A DNA stretch of 64,000 nt from Paracoccus sp. M683 (lineage in GTDB: Bacteria > Pseudomonadota > Alphaproteobacteria > Rhodobacterales > Rhodobacteraceae): the NCBI RefSeq assembly GCF_007096355.1, contig NZ_VKDF01000010.1, positions 47,387 through 111,386 on the forward strand. The letters run 5' to 3'. A model generated the notes under the pieces. That model was given only the letters and a program-made list of their open reading frames with translations. It had not been told where the DNA came from and ran no database searches. Positions 25,054 through 34,326 of the stretch are shown piece by piece (position 1 is the first letter of the stretch; each line of letters opens with the position of its first letter). The translations under genes were made by a program, and so were the position numbers.

Positions 25054-26169
25054 ATGAACATCGCCGAAATCCGCATCTACAGCCACGAGTTGCCGGTCAG
25101 AAACGGCCCCTATCGCATGGCCAGTTCCCAGGTCTGGTCGCTGACCACCACATTGGTCGAGTTGGTCGCCGACAACGGCCTTTCGGGCTGGGGCGAGACC
25201 TGCCCCGTCGGCCCCACCTATGCCGAGGCCCATACCGGCGGCGCGCTGGCGGCGCTGATACAGATGGCGCCGGGGCTGATCGGCGCCGCATTGCTGCCGG
25301 TGCCGCTGCATCGGCGGATGGATGAATTGCTGTGCGGCCACAACTATGCCCGCGCTGCCATCGACATCGCCGCCCATGACCTGTTGGGCAAGCATCTGGG
25401 CGTCAGCGTCTCGGACCTTTTGGGTGGCGCGCTGACGGACCGTGTGCCGTCCTATTACTCGATCGGTATCTGCCCGCCCGACGAGGCCGCACGGATCGCC
25501 GCCGAAAAGCAGCGCGAAGGCTATCCGCGCCTGCAACTGAAGCTGGCGGGTCGCCCGGTCGATCAGGATATCGAGGCGCTGCGCAAGGTCTGGCAGGCTG
25601 TCGGGTCGACCGGGATCGGGCTGGCGGCTGACGGTAATCGCGGCTGGACCACCCGCGATGCGCTGCGGATCAGCCGCGAATGCCCGGATATCCCCTTCAT
25701 TCTGGAACAGCCCTGCGACAGCATCGACGATCTGCGCACGATACGATCTCTGTGCCATCACGGCATCTATATGGACGAAAACGGCACCAGCCTGGCCTCG
25801 GCCGTCATCGCAGCCGGTTCGGGGCTGGTCGACGGCTTCGGGATGAAGGTCACGCGCATCGGCGGGCTGCATCCGATGCGCGCCTTCCGCGACATCTGCG
25901 CCGCCCGGAATCTGCCCCATACTTGCGACGATGCCTGGGGTGGCGACATCATAGCCGCCGCCTGCACCCATGTCGCCGCCACCGTCCCGCCGCGCCTGCT
26001 GGAAGGTGCCTGGCTGGCCGCCTCCTATATCGACGGCAATTATGACCCTGTGAACGGGATCAGCATCGAAGGCGGCCATATCGCGCGACCCAGGGGGCCG
26101 GGGCTGGGCGTGGTGCCCGAGCCGGGTATCTTCGGCGATCCGGTCGCCGTTTTCGGCAAGGGGGCCTGA
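25054..26169 (+). CDS. hpbD: 4-hydroxyproline betaine / proline betaine 2-epimerase (enolase superfamily)
   Basis: 371 residues of the mandelate racemase/MLE type. The two acid-base lysines are Lys163 (QLKLAG) and Lys265 (GMKVTRIGG), and the Mg2+ ligands Asp193, Glu218 and Asp241. These lysine numbers, and Trp320 in EGAW, coincide with those I recall for the characterised HpbD epimerases, where the tryptophan holds the quaternary ammonium by a cation-pi contact. HpbD converts trans-4-hydroxy-L-proline betaine to the cis-4-hydroxy-D form (and proline betaine likewise), the entry to demethylation. ABC and BCCT betaine transporters, a Rieske demethylase and downstream enzymes in the same region support this. 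It is the first gene of a three-gene operon. Confidence 0.9.
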   Translation: MNIAEIRIYSHELPVRNGPYRMASSQVWSLTTTLVELVADNGLSGWGETCPVGPTYAEAHTGGALAALIQMAPGLIGAALLPVPLHRRMDELLCGHNYARAAIDIAAHDLLGKHLGVSVSDLLGGALTDRVPSYYSIGICPPDEAARIAAEKQREGYPRLQLKLAGRPVDQDIEALRKVWQAVGSTGIGLAADGNRGWTTRDALRISRECPDIPFILEQPCDSIDDLRTIRSLCHHGIYMDENGTSLASAVIAAGSGLVDGFGMKVTRIGGLHPMRAFRDICAARNLPHTCDDAWGGDIIAAACTHVAATVPPRLLEGAWLAASYIDGNYDPVNGISIEGGHIARPRGPGLGVVPEPGIFGDPVAVFGKGA

Positions 26170-26170
26170 G

Positions 26171-26902
26171 ATGGAGCTCAACGGAAAACGCGCATTGATC
26201 ACCGGCGCCGCAGGCGGGATCGGCGGGGCGATCACGCGGATGCTGCGCGAGCGCGGCGCGCGGGTCGCGGTTGCGGATCGCGATACCGGCGGGGTCGAGG
26301 CCGACGCGCATCTGCCCGGCGATCTGCTGGATGGCGCCTATGCCGACGCCTTGCCGGGTCGCGCGGCCAAGGCGCTTGGCGGGCTGGATATCGTCGTCAA
26401 CAACGCGGGCGTCATCACCCGCGGGCCGGTCACCGACAGCAGCGATGCCGATCTGGCGCTGTCCCTTGGCGTCAATGTCACCGCGCCCTTCCGCATCTGC
26501 CGCGCCGCCATTCCGATCATGGCCGAGGGCGGTGGCGGAGCCATCGTCAATGTCGCATCCTGCTGGGGGCTGCGGCCCGGCCCGAACCATGCGCTGTATT
26601 GCATGACCAAGGCCGCCATCGCCTCGCTGACGCAATGCATGGGCATGGATCACGCCCATCAGGGCATCCGCATCAACGCCGTCTGCCCGAACGAGGTGAA
26701 CACGCCGATGCTGCTTACAGGCTTTGCCCGGCGCGGCTTTGACCCCGATAGGGCAGTGGCCGAACTGGGCCTGACCGTGCCCCTCGGCCGCATCGCCGAG
26801 CCCGAGGATATCGCCGATGTGGTGCTGTTCCTCGCCTCGGACGCGGCGCGTTACATGTGCGGGTCGCTGGTCGAGGTGAATGGCGGAAAGGCCGTGGCAT
26901 GA
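26171..26902 (+). CDS. short-chain dehydrogenase/reductase
   Basis: 243 residues, classical SDR. The coenzyme motif is TGAAGGIGGAI, then NNAGV; the catalytic set is Asn in NVTAPF, Ser in NVASCWG, and Tyr-x-x-x-Lys in YCMTK. It would oxidise or reduce a hydroxyl with NAD(P). It starts right after hpbD (TGAG-ATGG) and overlaps the second SDR, so it should act on the betaine or hydroxyproline route, perhaps on the ring 4-hydroxyl, but no SDR is part of the hydroxyproline-betaine pathway as I know it. The substrate is unknown. Confidence 0.85.
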   Translation: MELNGKRALITGAAGGIGGAITRMLRERGARVAVADRDTGGVEADAHLPGDLLDGAYADALPGRAAKALGGLDIVVNNAGVITRGPVTDSSDADLALSLGVNVTAPFRICRAAIPIMAEGGGGAIVNVASCWGLRPGPNHALYCMTKAAIASLTQCMGMDHAHQGIRINAVCPNEVNTPMLLTGFARRGFDPDRAVAELGLTVPLGRIAEPEDIADVVLFLASDAARYMCGSLVEVNGGKAVA

Positions 26903-27633
26903 TGCGCTTTCAGGGCAAGGTCGCGCTGGTCACGGGCGGGCGCAGCGGCATCGGTCGCGCCATCGCGGCGCGGCTGCGCGACGAGGGCGCGCGGGTCTTT
27001 ACCGCCCAACGCGGCCCCGACCCGGAATTCGACGGGATCGAGGTCGATTTCGCCGACCCGGACGCCCCGGCGCGGGTGGTGGATCAGGTCACCGGGCAGG
27101 CCGGGCGGCTGGATGTGCTGGTCAACAATGCCGGCGTCATGCAGGAAGCCGGCATTGCCGAAATGTCGCTGGCCGACTGGCAGCGTACGCTGGCCGTGAA
27201 CCTGACGGCGCCCTTCCTGACCATCAAGGCCGCGCTGCCGCATCTGCGCGCCGCGCGTGGCTCTATCGTCAATATCGGTTCCATCGAGGGGCTGGGCAGC
27301 AATCCGCAGCACGCCGCCTATTGCGCGTCCAAGGCGGGGCTGCACGGACTGACGCGGGCGGTGGCGGTCGATCTGGGGGCCGATGGCATCCGCTGCAATG
27401 CGGTGGCTCCGGGCTGGATCGACACCGATCTGAACATGGATTTCATTGACAGCCAGCCCGATCCGGCCCGGTTCCGCGACCAGATCGGCCGCATTCACCC
27501 GATTGGCCGCACCGGCCAGCCCGAAGAGGTCGCCGCGCTGGTGGCCTTTCTCGCTGCCGGGGAAAGCGGCTTCATCACCGGGCAGGTCTATGTCGTCGAT
27601 GGCGGGCGCATGGCGAAACTGAGCCTGCCGTGA
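26899..27633 (+). CDS. short-chain dehydrogenase/reductase
   Basis: 244 residues, classical SDR with TGGRSGIGRAI, NNAGV, Ser in NIGSIEG and Tyr-x-x-x-Lys in YCASK. The ATG at 26899 overlaps the stop of the first SDR; a second ATG follows at once. The two SDRs share family features but are clearly diverged, so they are likely to act on different substrates or stereoisomers. The gene ends 4 bases from the convergent oxidase gene. Confidence 0.85.
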   Translation: MMRFQGKVALVTGGRSGIGRAIAARLRDEGARVFTAQRGPDPEFDGIEVDFADPDAPARVVDQVTGQAGRLDVLVNNAGVMQEAGIAEMSLADWQRTLAVNLTAPFLTIKAALPHLRAARGSIVNIGSIEGLGSNPQHAAYCASKAGLHGLTRAVAVDLGADGIRCNAVAPGWIDTDLNMDFIDSQPDPARFRDQIGRIHPIGRTGQPEEVAALVAFLAAGESGFITGQVYVVDGGRMAKLSLP

Positions 27634-27637
27634 CCGC

Positions 27638-28978
27638 CTATTCGTCCCGCGCGCGCCATTCCTTCCAGCGCAGCACCGCATTGGCGCCGATCTGCTGGAA
27701 GGGCTGCGGCGGCAGGCGCTTGGGCCGTGCTTGGGTGGTGAAATAATCGGTAATGGCGCTGGTCGTCCCGCAGGCCAGTTCCGCAGCGCCGATGCCGGTC
27801 AGCGTGCCCCGTGTGGTGCCAAGCCCGTTCTGGACGCAGCCGGAAAACACGCCCTTATCGACCTCGCGCATCACCGCAACGCCATTCAGGCTCAGGCACA
27901 GATGCCCGGCCCAGCCATGTTCCATCCGCATCCCCGCAAGCTGGGGGAAACGCTGGTCGAACTTGCGCTGCATCACGCCCGCCGCCCGCGCCATCTCGGA
28001 TGCCGAGGGCCGCGTGCTGGGACGCAGCGTGGCGCAGCTGCGAATGACGATGCGATTGCCGCCTTGCCCGGCATCAATGCGCCTGACCGTGGTGCCCATC
28101 GGGTCCGATGGCGTGATCCCCCAACGCGGCTGACCGCCCAATCTGGCCAGCGCATCAGCCCCCAGTTCCGGGGTCATGACAGCATAAAGAAACAGGTGCA
28201 TCAGCCGCCCGCGCTCGAACCCGAAGCTTTCCAGATGGCCGTTGACGGTCAGGATCACGCGCGGCGCGCTGACCGCACCCTTGGCGGTCTCGACCCGCCA
28301 ATGCCCCGATTGCCGCCGAAAGCCGGTGGCGGGCGAGTTCTCGTAAATCGCAACCCCCTGCGCCGCCAGCCCGCGCGCCAGCCCCCGGATATATCCGGCA
28401 GGTTGCAGCATCACCGTTCCCGGCGTGTAAAGCCCCGAGGCATAGTGACCCGAGCCGGTCAGTTCTCGCATTTGCTGGGCGTCCAGCATTTCGCTGGTCT
28501 CGGCCAAACTCGCCAGATGCTGCGCATAGCTGGCATTATGCGCCTGAGCCGCCGCGCTGACCGCGCCATTCACCTTGCCCGCCGGGTCGTAGAAATTCGG
28601 GTCGATGCCGTATTCGTCCACCGCCTCGTCAGCAAAGCCGATGGCGTGGCGGTTCAGCCCGATCATCACCCGGTCGTCGCCGGACCCCGAATAGTCATCC
28701 GATTGCAGATCATGCGGCAGGTCGATCATGAAGCCGGAATTGCGGCCTGCGGCGCCCTCGGCCACGCGCCCGGCCTCCAGCACGACAACCCGTGCACCGG
28801 GCTGCAACTGGGTCAGCCGCCGGGCCGCTGACAGCCCGGCGAAACCCGCTCCGATGATGACGAAATCGGCGGCCTGGTCAGCCTCCAACGCGCGGGCAGG
28901 CGGCTGCGGTCCGAGGATCGCGTTCCATGCCGCTGCCCCTTGCTGAACCGGAAGACGCTTCGCGCGATGGTCGCTCAA
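27638..28978 (-). CDS. FAD-dependent D-amino-acid-oxidase-like (DAO family) oxidoreductase
   Basis: 446 residues. After about 35 residues comes the dinucleotide motif FVIIGAGFAGLSAARRL and then E-A-G-R-V-A-E-G-A-A-G-R-N-S-G, the DAO/gamma-glutamylputrescine-oxidase signature. Enzymes of this type oxidise secondary or primary amines to imines. In this setting the best candidate reaction is oxidation of cis-4-hydroxy-D-proline (or D-proline) to the pyrroline carboxylate used by the DapA-family enzyme. Alternatively it could remove a methyl group from an N-methylproline. Its start overlaps the aldehyde dehydrogenase stop, so the two are coupled. Confidence 0.82.
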   Translation of the reverse strand: MSDHRAKRLPVQQGAAAWNAILGPQPPARALEADQAADFVIIGAGFAGLSAARRLTQLQPGARVVVLEAGRVAEGAAGRNSGFMIDLPHDLQSDDYSGSGDDRVMIGLNRHAIGFADEAVDEYGIDPNFYDPAGKVNGAVSAAAQAHNASYAQHLASLAETSEMLDAQQMRELTGSGHYASGLYTPGTVMLQPAGYIRGLARGLAAQGVAIYENSPATGFRRQSGHWRVETAKGAVSAPRVILTVNGHLESFGFERGRLMHLFLYAVMTPELGADALARLGGQPRWGITPSDPMGTTVRRIDAGQGGNRIVIRSCATLRPSTRPSASEMARAAGVMQRKFDQRFPQLAGMRMEHGWAGHLCLSLNGVAVMREVDKGVFSGCVQNGLGTTRGTLTGIGAAELACGTTSAITDYFTTQARPKRLPPQPFQQIGANAVLRWKEWRARDE

Positions 28979-30477
28979 TCCACGGCCTCGTCGCTGTCAT
29001 CGGCAAGGTCGATCCAGATGGTTTTCAGCTGCGTATACTGGTCATGCGCGTGTATCGAATTATCCCGCCCGCCAAAACCCGACTGCTTGTAGCCGCCAAA
29101 GGGCGTGGTGATATCGCCCTCGCCAAAGCTGTTCACTGTCACCGTCCCGGCCCGCAGCATCCGCGCCCCGCGAATGGCGCGCTTGGCATTGGCGGTGAAC
29201 AGGGACGCGCAAAGTCCGTAATCGGTATCATTGGCCACGCGGATCGCCTCGTCAAAACTGGCGACCTCGATCACGGAAAGGACCGGGCCAAAGATTTCCT
29301 CGCGCGCCAGCAGGGCGTCATTGCCGGGCACCTCGACGACCGTTGCCTCGACAAAGGCGCCATCATGGGTCTTGCCGCCGATCACGACCTTTTCGGCCTT
29401 GTCCAGATAGCCGCTGACCTTGGCGAAATGCGCCGGGCTGACCAGCGCGCCGACCCGCGTTTCGGGGTCCAGCGGATCGCCCACGTTCCAGGCCTTGGCG
29501 TGATGGGCGATGCGCGCCAGCAGATCGGCTTTCACATCCTTGTGGACGATTAGCCGCGAGGCCGCCGAGCAATTCTCGCCCATGTTCCAGAAGGCGCCAT
29601 TGACCACATGCGCGGCGACGCGGTCCAGATTTTCGGCGTCCTCCAGAACGATGGCCGGGTTCTTGCCGCCCATTTCCAGCACGACTTCCTTGACGTTCGA
29701 TTCCGCCGAATAGGTCAGGAAACGCTTGCCGGTCACGGTCGAGCCGGTGAAGGACACCATGTCGATATCGGTGTGCCGGCCGATGGGTTCGCCCACCTCG
29801 GCTCCGCCGCCCGGCAGCACGTTCAGCACACCGGGCGGCAGGCCCGCATCGCTGGCCAGTTCGGCAATGCGCAAAGCGGTCAAGGATGTCTCTTCGGCGG
29901 GTTTCACGATGACCGAGCAACCCGAGGCCAGCGCAGGGCCGATCTTCCAGGCCAGCATCAGCAGCGGGAAGTTCCAGGGCAGGACCAGACCCACCACGCC
30001 GATGGGTTCGCGGATGATCATGGCGATATGATCGTCGGATGCCGGGCTGACCTGATCATAGATCTTGTCGATCAGTTCCGCGTGCCATTTCAGGCAGTTG
30101 ATGGTTTCCGGCACATCGACGGTTTCGCAATCATAGATGGTCTTGCCCGAATCGAGGCTTTCCATCACCGCCAGTTCATGCGCGTTGCGGGTGATCAACT
30201 TGCACAGCCGGATCAACACATCCTTGCGCGCGGAAGGGTGCAGGCGCGACCAGCGGCCATCCTCAAAGGCCTGGCGCGCCTTTTCGACAGCGAAATCCAC
30301 GTCAGCCGCGTCACAGGCGGCAATCTGGGCCAGATCCTCGCCCGTGGCCGGGTTCACCGTGGCGAAGGTCTTGCCCGAGATCGCCGGGCGAAAGCCGCCG
30401 TCGATGAAGGCACCCGTGGGCAGGTCCAGATCCTTGGCGATGGCCCGGTATTCGTCTTTCGTCAGCAAGCTGCTCAT
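28975..30477 (-). CDS. NAD(P)-dependent aldehyde dehydrogenase, probably 2-oxoglutarate semialdehyde dehydrogenase
   Basis: 500 residues. Catalytic Cys is in NMGENCSAASR, the general base Glu in VLEMGGKNP, the oxyanion Asn in PWNFPLL and the coenzyme motif FTGSTVTGK. By sequence alone it resembles the PuuC-type dehydrogenases of broad specificity. Its coupling to a DapA-family enzyme (overlapping ATG/TGA) matches hydroxyproline catabolism, where the deaminase makes 2-oxoglutarate semialdehyde that is then oxidised to 2-oxoglutarate. Confidence 0.85.
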   Translation of the reverse strand: MSSLLTKDEYRAIAKDLDLPTGAFIDGGFRPAISGKTFATVNPATGEDLAQIAACDAADVDFAVEKARQAFEDGRWSRLHPSARKDVLIRLCKLITRNAHELAVMESLDSGKTIYDCETVDVPETINCLKWHAELIDKIYDQVSPASDDHIAMIIREPIGVVGLVLPWNFPLLMLAWKIGPALASGCSVIVKPAEETSLTALRIAELASDAGLPPGVLNVLPGGGAEVGEPIGRHTDIDMVSFTGSTVTGKRFLTYSAESNVKEVVLEMGGKNPAIVLEDAENLDRVAAHVVNGAFWNMGENCSAASRLIVHKDVKADLLARIAHHAKAWNVGDPLDPETRVGALVSPAHFAKVSGYLDKAEKVVIGGKTHDGAFVEATVVEVPGNDALLAREEIFGPVLSVIEVASFDEAIRVANDTDYGLCASLFTANAKRAIRGARMLRAGTVTVNSFGEGDITTPFGGYKQSGFGGRDNSIHAHDQYTQLKTIWIDLADDSDEAVD

Positions 30478-31397
30478 GCCCGGCCCTCCGCCTGAATATC
30501 CGCAATCGTTCGTTTCAATACGCTGACCACCTGTTCCAAGGCGCGCTTGTCATCCTTGTTCAGCGCCTTCAGCGGGGCGCGCACGACCGAGCAGTCGATG
30601 CCGGTCATGGTCACGCCATGCTTGATGGTCTGGATGAACTTGCCGCCCTGTTCCAGCACCCGCATCAGCGGCATCATCGCCGACATGATCCGGCGGCCCT
30701 TGGCGAAATCGCCCTCGATCACGCAGGCCTGATACAGCGCGACATGTTCCCCCGGCAGGAAATTCGAGCCGCCGCAGACCCAGAAGGGCGCGCCCCAGGC
30801 AAAGAATTCCAGCGCCTGATCGTCCATGCCGCAGCCCAATTGGATATGCGGATAGTCGCGCGCCAGAAGATGCACCCGGTTGATATCGCCAGAGCTTTCC
30901 TTGATGCCGCAGAAGTTGCGTGACCGGCCGACGCGGTCCAGAAATTCCTCGCCCATCATGGTGCCGGTGCGGCCGGGATAGTTATACAGCATGATCGGCA
31001 GGTCGGCGGCCTTGTCGATGGCCAGCGCGTTCAGCGCGTTTTCGCGGTCCGTGGGCACCGAATAGGGCGGGCTGGCCAGCAGGATCGCATCGGCGCCCAT
31101 GTCACGCGCCGCCCGCGCCAGTTCGATCGAATCCGAGGTCAGCATCGCGCCCGTGCCCACCACTACCGGCACCCGGCCCGCCGTATGTTCGACGGTCAGC
31201 CGGGCAATCTCGATCCGCTCGGCGACGGTCTGGGCGTAATTTTCGCCGGTCGAGCCGCCCGAGATCAGACCGTGCACGCCCTGGCCGATCAGCCAGTCGA
31301 TGACGCGGCCAAGATCGTCGGCGCGCAGGGTCATGTCCTCGGCCCAGGGGGTGACCACCGGGGTATAGATGCCGTCAAATCGGAAACGTGGTGTCAT
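30474..31397 (-). CDS. DapA-family lyase, probable 1-pyrroline-4-hydroxy-2-carboxylate deaminase
   Basis: 307-residue TIM barrel. The Schiff-base lysine is Lys166 (CGIKESSGD), with Tyr138 (LYNYPGR) and the GGSTGEN loop. Family members include dihydrodipicolinate synthase, N-acetylneuraminate lyase and the hydroxyproline pathway deaminase. Placement between a GntR regulator and an aldehyde dehydrogenase inside a betaine locus favours the last. The gene overlaps the dehydrogenase by 4 bases. Confidence 0.82.
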   Translation of the reverse strand: MTPRFRFDGIYTPVVTPWAEDMTLRADDLGRVIDWLIGQGVHGLISGGSTGENYAQTVAERIEIARLTVEHTAGRVPVVVGTGAMLTSDSIELARAARDMGADAILLASPPYSVPTDRENALNALAIDKAADLPIMLYNYPGRTGTMMGEEFLDRVGRSRNFCGIKESSGDINRVHLLARDYPHIQLGCGMDDQALEFFAWGAPFWVCGGSNFLPGEHVALYQACVIEGDFAKGRRIMSAMMPLMRVLEQGGKFIQTIKHGVTMTGIDCSVVRAPLKALNKDDKRALEQVVSVLKRTIADIQAEGRA

Positions 31398-31407
31398 GCG
31401 GTCCTCG

Positions 31408-32124
31408 TCAGGTTGTCGACAGGGCGGTTTGGGGGCGGGGCAATTCGCCCAGGGGGATGTCCAGCCGGGCGGGCATCACGAACAACTCGATCTGGCCGCG
31501 CGACAGGTTCCAATGCTCGTCGGCCAGCTGGCCCGCGCGTTCCGCGTCGCGGGCTTCGATTGCTGCGATGATTTCGTCATGCTGCTGGCTGGCCTTGGAC
31601 AGATTCTGCACCATCTCGGGCGATTGCGGGCGGTAGAAGGTGGTCCCGATCCGCGCATGGTCGATCAGCAGCCGGTTGAACGAAGGGGACAGGTAGATAT
31701 TGCCCGCCATCTCGCCAGTGATCTCGTGAAAGCGGTGATTGGCAAGCGAGCGGTCGACCGCGCTGCCGTCGCGCAGGGCGGCGCGGAACCGGGCCTGAGC
31801 ATCGCGCAGGCCTGCAATCTGGCCGGCATTGGCGTTCTGCGCCGCCAGCCGCAGGATCGCGCCATAGATCATCGGGGCCGCGACAAAGAAATCGCGCATC
31901 GTCGAAAGGTGCATTTCCGAGGCGCGGGCCGAGCGGTTCTCGCGCAGGACGACATAGCCCTCGCCCGCCAATTGCCGCAGCACCTCGCGCAAGGGGGTGC
32001 GGGAAATTTCGAACTCACTGGACAGACGCGCCTCGTCGATATCGGCGCCCGGCGCCAGCCGGGTTGACAGGATTTCCAGGCGCAGATGCTCGTACAGCAC
32101 CGTCTTGGTGGTCTTGTTTTCCAT
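31408..32124 (-). CDS. FadR/FCD-type GntR regulator of the betaine catabolic genes
   Basis: 238 residues with an N-terminal winged helix (SSEFEISRTPLREVLRQLAG) and an FCD effector domain. It is the first gene of the leftward operon with the DapA-family lyase, aldehyde dehydrogenase and oxidase, and is divergent from proVWX. The 144-base gap between them carries TGTATAAAG direct repeats. It probably controls both directions and is relieved by a pathway intermediate. Confidence 0.85.
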   Translation of the reverse strand: MENKTTKTVLYEHLRLEILSTRLAPGADIDEARLSSEFEISRTPLREVLRQLAGEGYVVLRENRSARASEMHLSTMRDFFVAAPMIYGAILRLAAQNANAGQIAGLRDAQARFRAALRDGSAVDRSLANHRFHEITGEMAGNIYLSPSFNRLLIDHARIGTTFYRPQSPEMVQNLSKASQQHDEIIAAIEARDAERAGQLADEHWNLSRGQIELFVMPARLDIPLGELPRPQTALSTT

Positions 32125-32202
32125 GTTCTTCCTTCGCTTCTGCCGGTTTGTCGGCGGTCCCGAGGATGGATTGGAATCACATCATGATCTAGTGTGACAA
32201 AC

Positions 32203-32248
32203 TGTATAAAGTATGTATAAAGTTATGCGACAGATGCAATACATAAAG
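32203..32248. promoter_or_regulatory. divergent GntR / proV control region with TGTATAAAG direct repeats
   Basis: TGTATAAAG occurs at 32203-32211 and 32214-32222 (11-base period, one helical turn), with a related TACATAAAG at 32240-32248. The patch is strikingly AT-rich between GC-rich genes. It should hold promoters for both directions and the GntR binding sites. Confidence 0.55.
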
Positions 32249-32268
32249 CGACTCGTGATGGGGAAAGC

Positions 32269-33357
32269 ATGATGATTTCTGGGGAGGGCGGTCCGGTCAT
32301 CGACTGCCGAAATCTGTGGAAGATCTTTGGCCATCGGGCGGATGAGGCGATGAAAGCCGTTCGCGAACAAGGTCTTGGCAAATCCGACGTGCGCGACCGT
32401 TTCAATTGCGTCGTCGGCGTTCAGGATGCCAGCTTCACCGTCGCGCGGGGCGAGATCTTTTGCATCATGGGGCTGTCCGGTTCGGGAAAGTCGACCCTGA
32501 TTCGCCACGTGAACCGGTTGATCGAGCCGACCTCGGGGCAGATGATGATCGAGGGCCACGACATCAACACGCTGCCGCGCGAGGCCTTGCGCCAGATCCG
32601 CGCAGAAAAGATCGGCATGGTGTTTCAGAACATGGCGCTGATGCCGCATCGGACCGTCATGGACAACGTCGCCTTCGGCCTGGAGGTGCGCGGCAAGTCC
32701 CGCGACGAACGCCATCACGTTGCGCAGCGCGCCATCGAGGCGGTCGATCTGGCCGGTTGGGAAAGCAAGTATCCAGATGAGCTGTCGGGCGGCATGCAGC
32801 AGCGGGTGGGCCTGGCCCGCGCCATCGCCGCCGATCCGGCGATCCTGCTGATGGACGAACCTTTCTCGGCGCTGGACCCGCTGATCCGGCGGCAGTTGCA
32901 GGACAAGTTCATGGCGCTGTCGGCCGAGATGAAAAAGACCACGCTGTTCATCACGCATGACCTGGACGAGGCGATACGCATCGGCGACCGCATCGCCATC
33001 ATGAAGGATGGGGTGCTGGTGCAGGTCGGCACGCCCGAGGAAATCGTGACCGCGCCGGCCGATGATTATGTGGCCGATTTCGTCGCCGGAATATCCAAGC
33101 TGGATCTGGTGACCGCCGCGCGGATCATGCAGCCCCTTGGCCAATATGCGCAGGGCAATGGCCCGCAGGATACCGCGTCCTGGCCGGTCGCCCGCCCCGA
33201 GGACAAGCTGAACGAACTGGTCGAGCTGGCCGTGGGCACCGACGATCCGATTCTGATCGTGGCCGGTGAACAGCCGATCGGCGTGGTCACCAAGCGCGCG
33301 CTGTTGCGCGGCATTCAGGGGCGCGACGACGCCAATGCCGAAGGAAAGGCCGCCTGA
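32269..33357 (+). CDS. proV: glycine/proline betaine ABC transporter ATPase (ProV)
   Basis: 362 residues. Walker A GLSGSGKST, signature LSGGMQQR, Walker B ILLMDEP. The QAT-family insertion after the N-terminal strand and the C-terminal CBS-like regulator region (residues about 295-355) are present. The ATG pair at 32269 and 32272 follows GGGGAAAG. It energises uptake of a quaternary amine; here most likely hydroxyproline or proline betaine for catabolism rather than osmoprotection alone. Confidence 0.92.
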   Translation: MMISGEGGPVIDCRNLWKIFGHRADEAMKAVREQGLGKSDVRDRFNCVVGVQDASFTVARGEIFCIMGLSGSGKSTLIRHVNRLIEPTSGQMMIEGHDINTLPREALRQIRAEKIGMVFQNMALMPHRTVMDNVAFGLEVRGKSRDERHHVAQRAIEAVDLAGWESKYPDELSGGMQQRVGLARAIAADPAILLMDEPFSALDPLIRRQLQDKFMALSAEMKKTTLFITHDLDEAIRIGDRIAIMKDGVLVQVGTPEEIVTAPADDYVADFVAGISKLDLVTAARIMQPLGQYAQGNGPQDTASWPVARPEDKLNELVELAVGTDDPILIVAGEQPIGVVTKRALLRGIQGRDDANAEGKAA

Positions 33358-34292
33358 TGGACGAGAATTTCAACTGGCTGAACCCCTTTGCCTCGGTCGA
33401 TCTGGGCATTGGCGCATGGGCCAATGGCATCAAGCAATGGGCCATCTCGAACCGCGAGATGATCCAGCCGCCGAAACAGTTCTTCGAATCGGTCATCGCG
33501 GCCATCGAGGGCGCGCTGCAAGCCATTCCGCCAGTGGTGATGCTGGTCATCATCGGCCTGATCGCCTGGCAGGCGGCGGGACGGCGCGCGGCGGGGATCG
33601 TGGTGGCCTGCCTGATCGTGCTGGGCCTTCTGGCGCCCGAGGCATGGGGGCTGGCGATGACCACGCTGGCCATCGTGATCGCCTCGGTCATCCTTTGCGT
33701 GCTGATCGGGCTGCCTCTGGGCATTCTGGCGGGCAAGAATGACCGCTTTGAAGGCCTGATTCGGCCGGTGCTTGATACGATGCAGACCATTCCGGCCTTT
33801 GTCTATCTGGTGCCGGTGGTGATGATGATCGGCATCGGCAATGTCTCGGGCGTGATCGTCACCATCATCTTTGCGCTGCCGCCGCTGGTGCGGCTGACCT
33901 CGCTTGGTATTCGCGGTGTGAACCCCTCGGTTGTCGAGGCCGCGCGGGCGTTCGGCGCCTCGCCCCGGCAGATCCTGTTCAAGGTCGAATTGCCGCTGGC
34001 CACGCCGACCATTCTGGCGGGGCTGAACCAGACGATCATGCTGTCGCTGTCGATGGTGGTGATCGCCTCGATGATCTCGGTCAAGGGCCTGGGCAACGAG
34101 GTGCTGCGCGCCATGGGCCGGCTGGATGCCGGCAAGGCCATCGTCGGCGGCCTTGGCATCGTCATGCTGGCCATCGTGCTGGACCGGATCACCCAGGGGC
34201 TTGGCCGTTCCGGTCGCGAACGCGGCCATCGTCACTGGTGGGAAACCGGCCCGGTCGGGCTGCTGACCCGCCCATTCCGCAAAACTGCCTGA
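33357..34292 (+). CDS. proW: betaine ABC transporter permease (ProW)
   Basis: 311 residues, about seven hydrophobic spans, with the ProW coupling segment PSVVEAARAFGASPRQILFK and the early LDTMQTIPAFVYLVPVV. The start overlaps the proV stop (TGATG). Confidence 0.92.
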   Translation: MDENFNWLNPFASVDLGIGAWANGIKQWAISNREMIQPPKQFFESVIAAIEGALQAIPPVVMLVIIGLIAWQAAGRRAAGIVVACLIVLGLLAPEAWGLAMTTLAIVIASVILCVLIGLPLGILAGKNDRFEGLIRPVLDTMQTIPAFVYLVPVVMMIGIGNVSGVIVTIIFALPPLVRLTSLGIRGVNPSVVEAARAFGASPRQILFKVELPLATPTILAGLNQTIMLSLSMVVIASMISVKGLGNEVLRAMGRLDAGKAIVGGLGIVMLAIVLDRITQGLGRSGRERGHRHWWETGPVGLLTRPFRKTA

Positions 34293-34326
34293 AAACCAAC
34301 CGCATAAACCAACCTGGAGGACAATA

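Noticed and set aside
24943..26235. 430-residue minus-strand open frame
   Set aside because: Antisense of hpbD, which has all catalytic residues in place.
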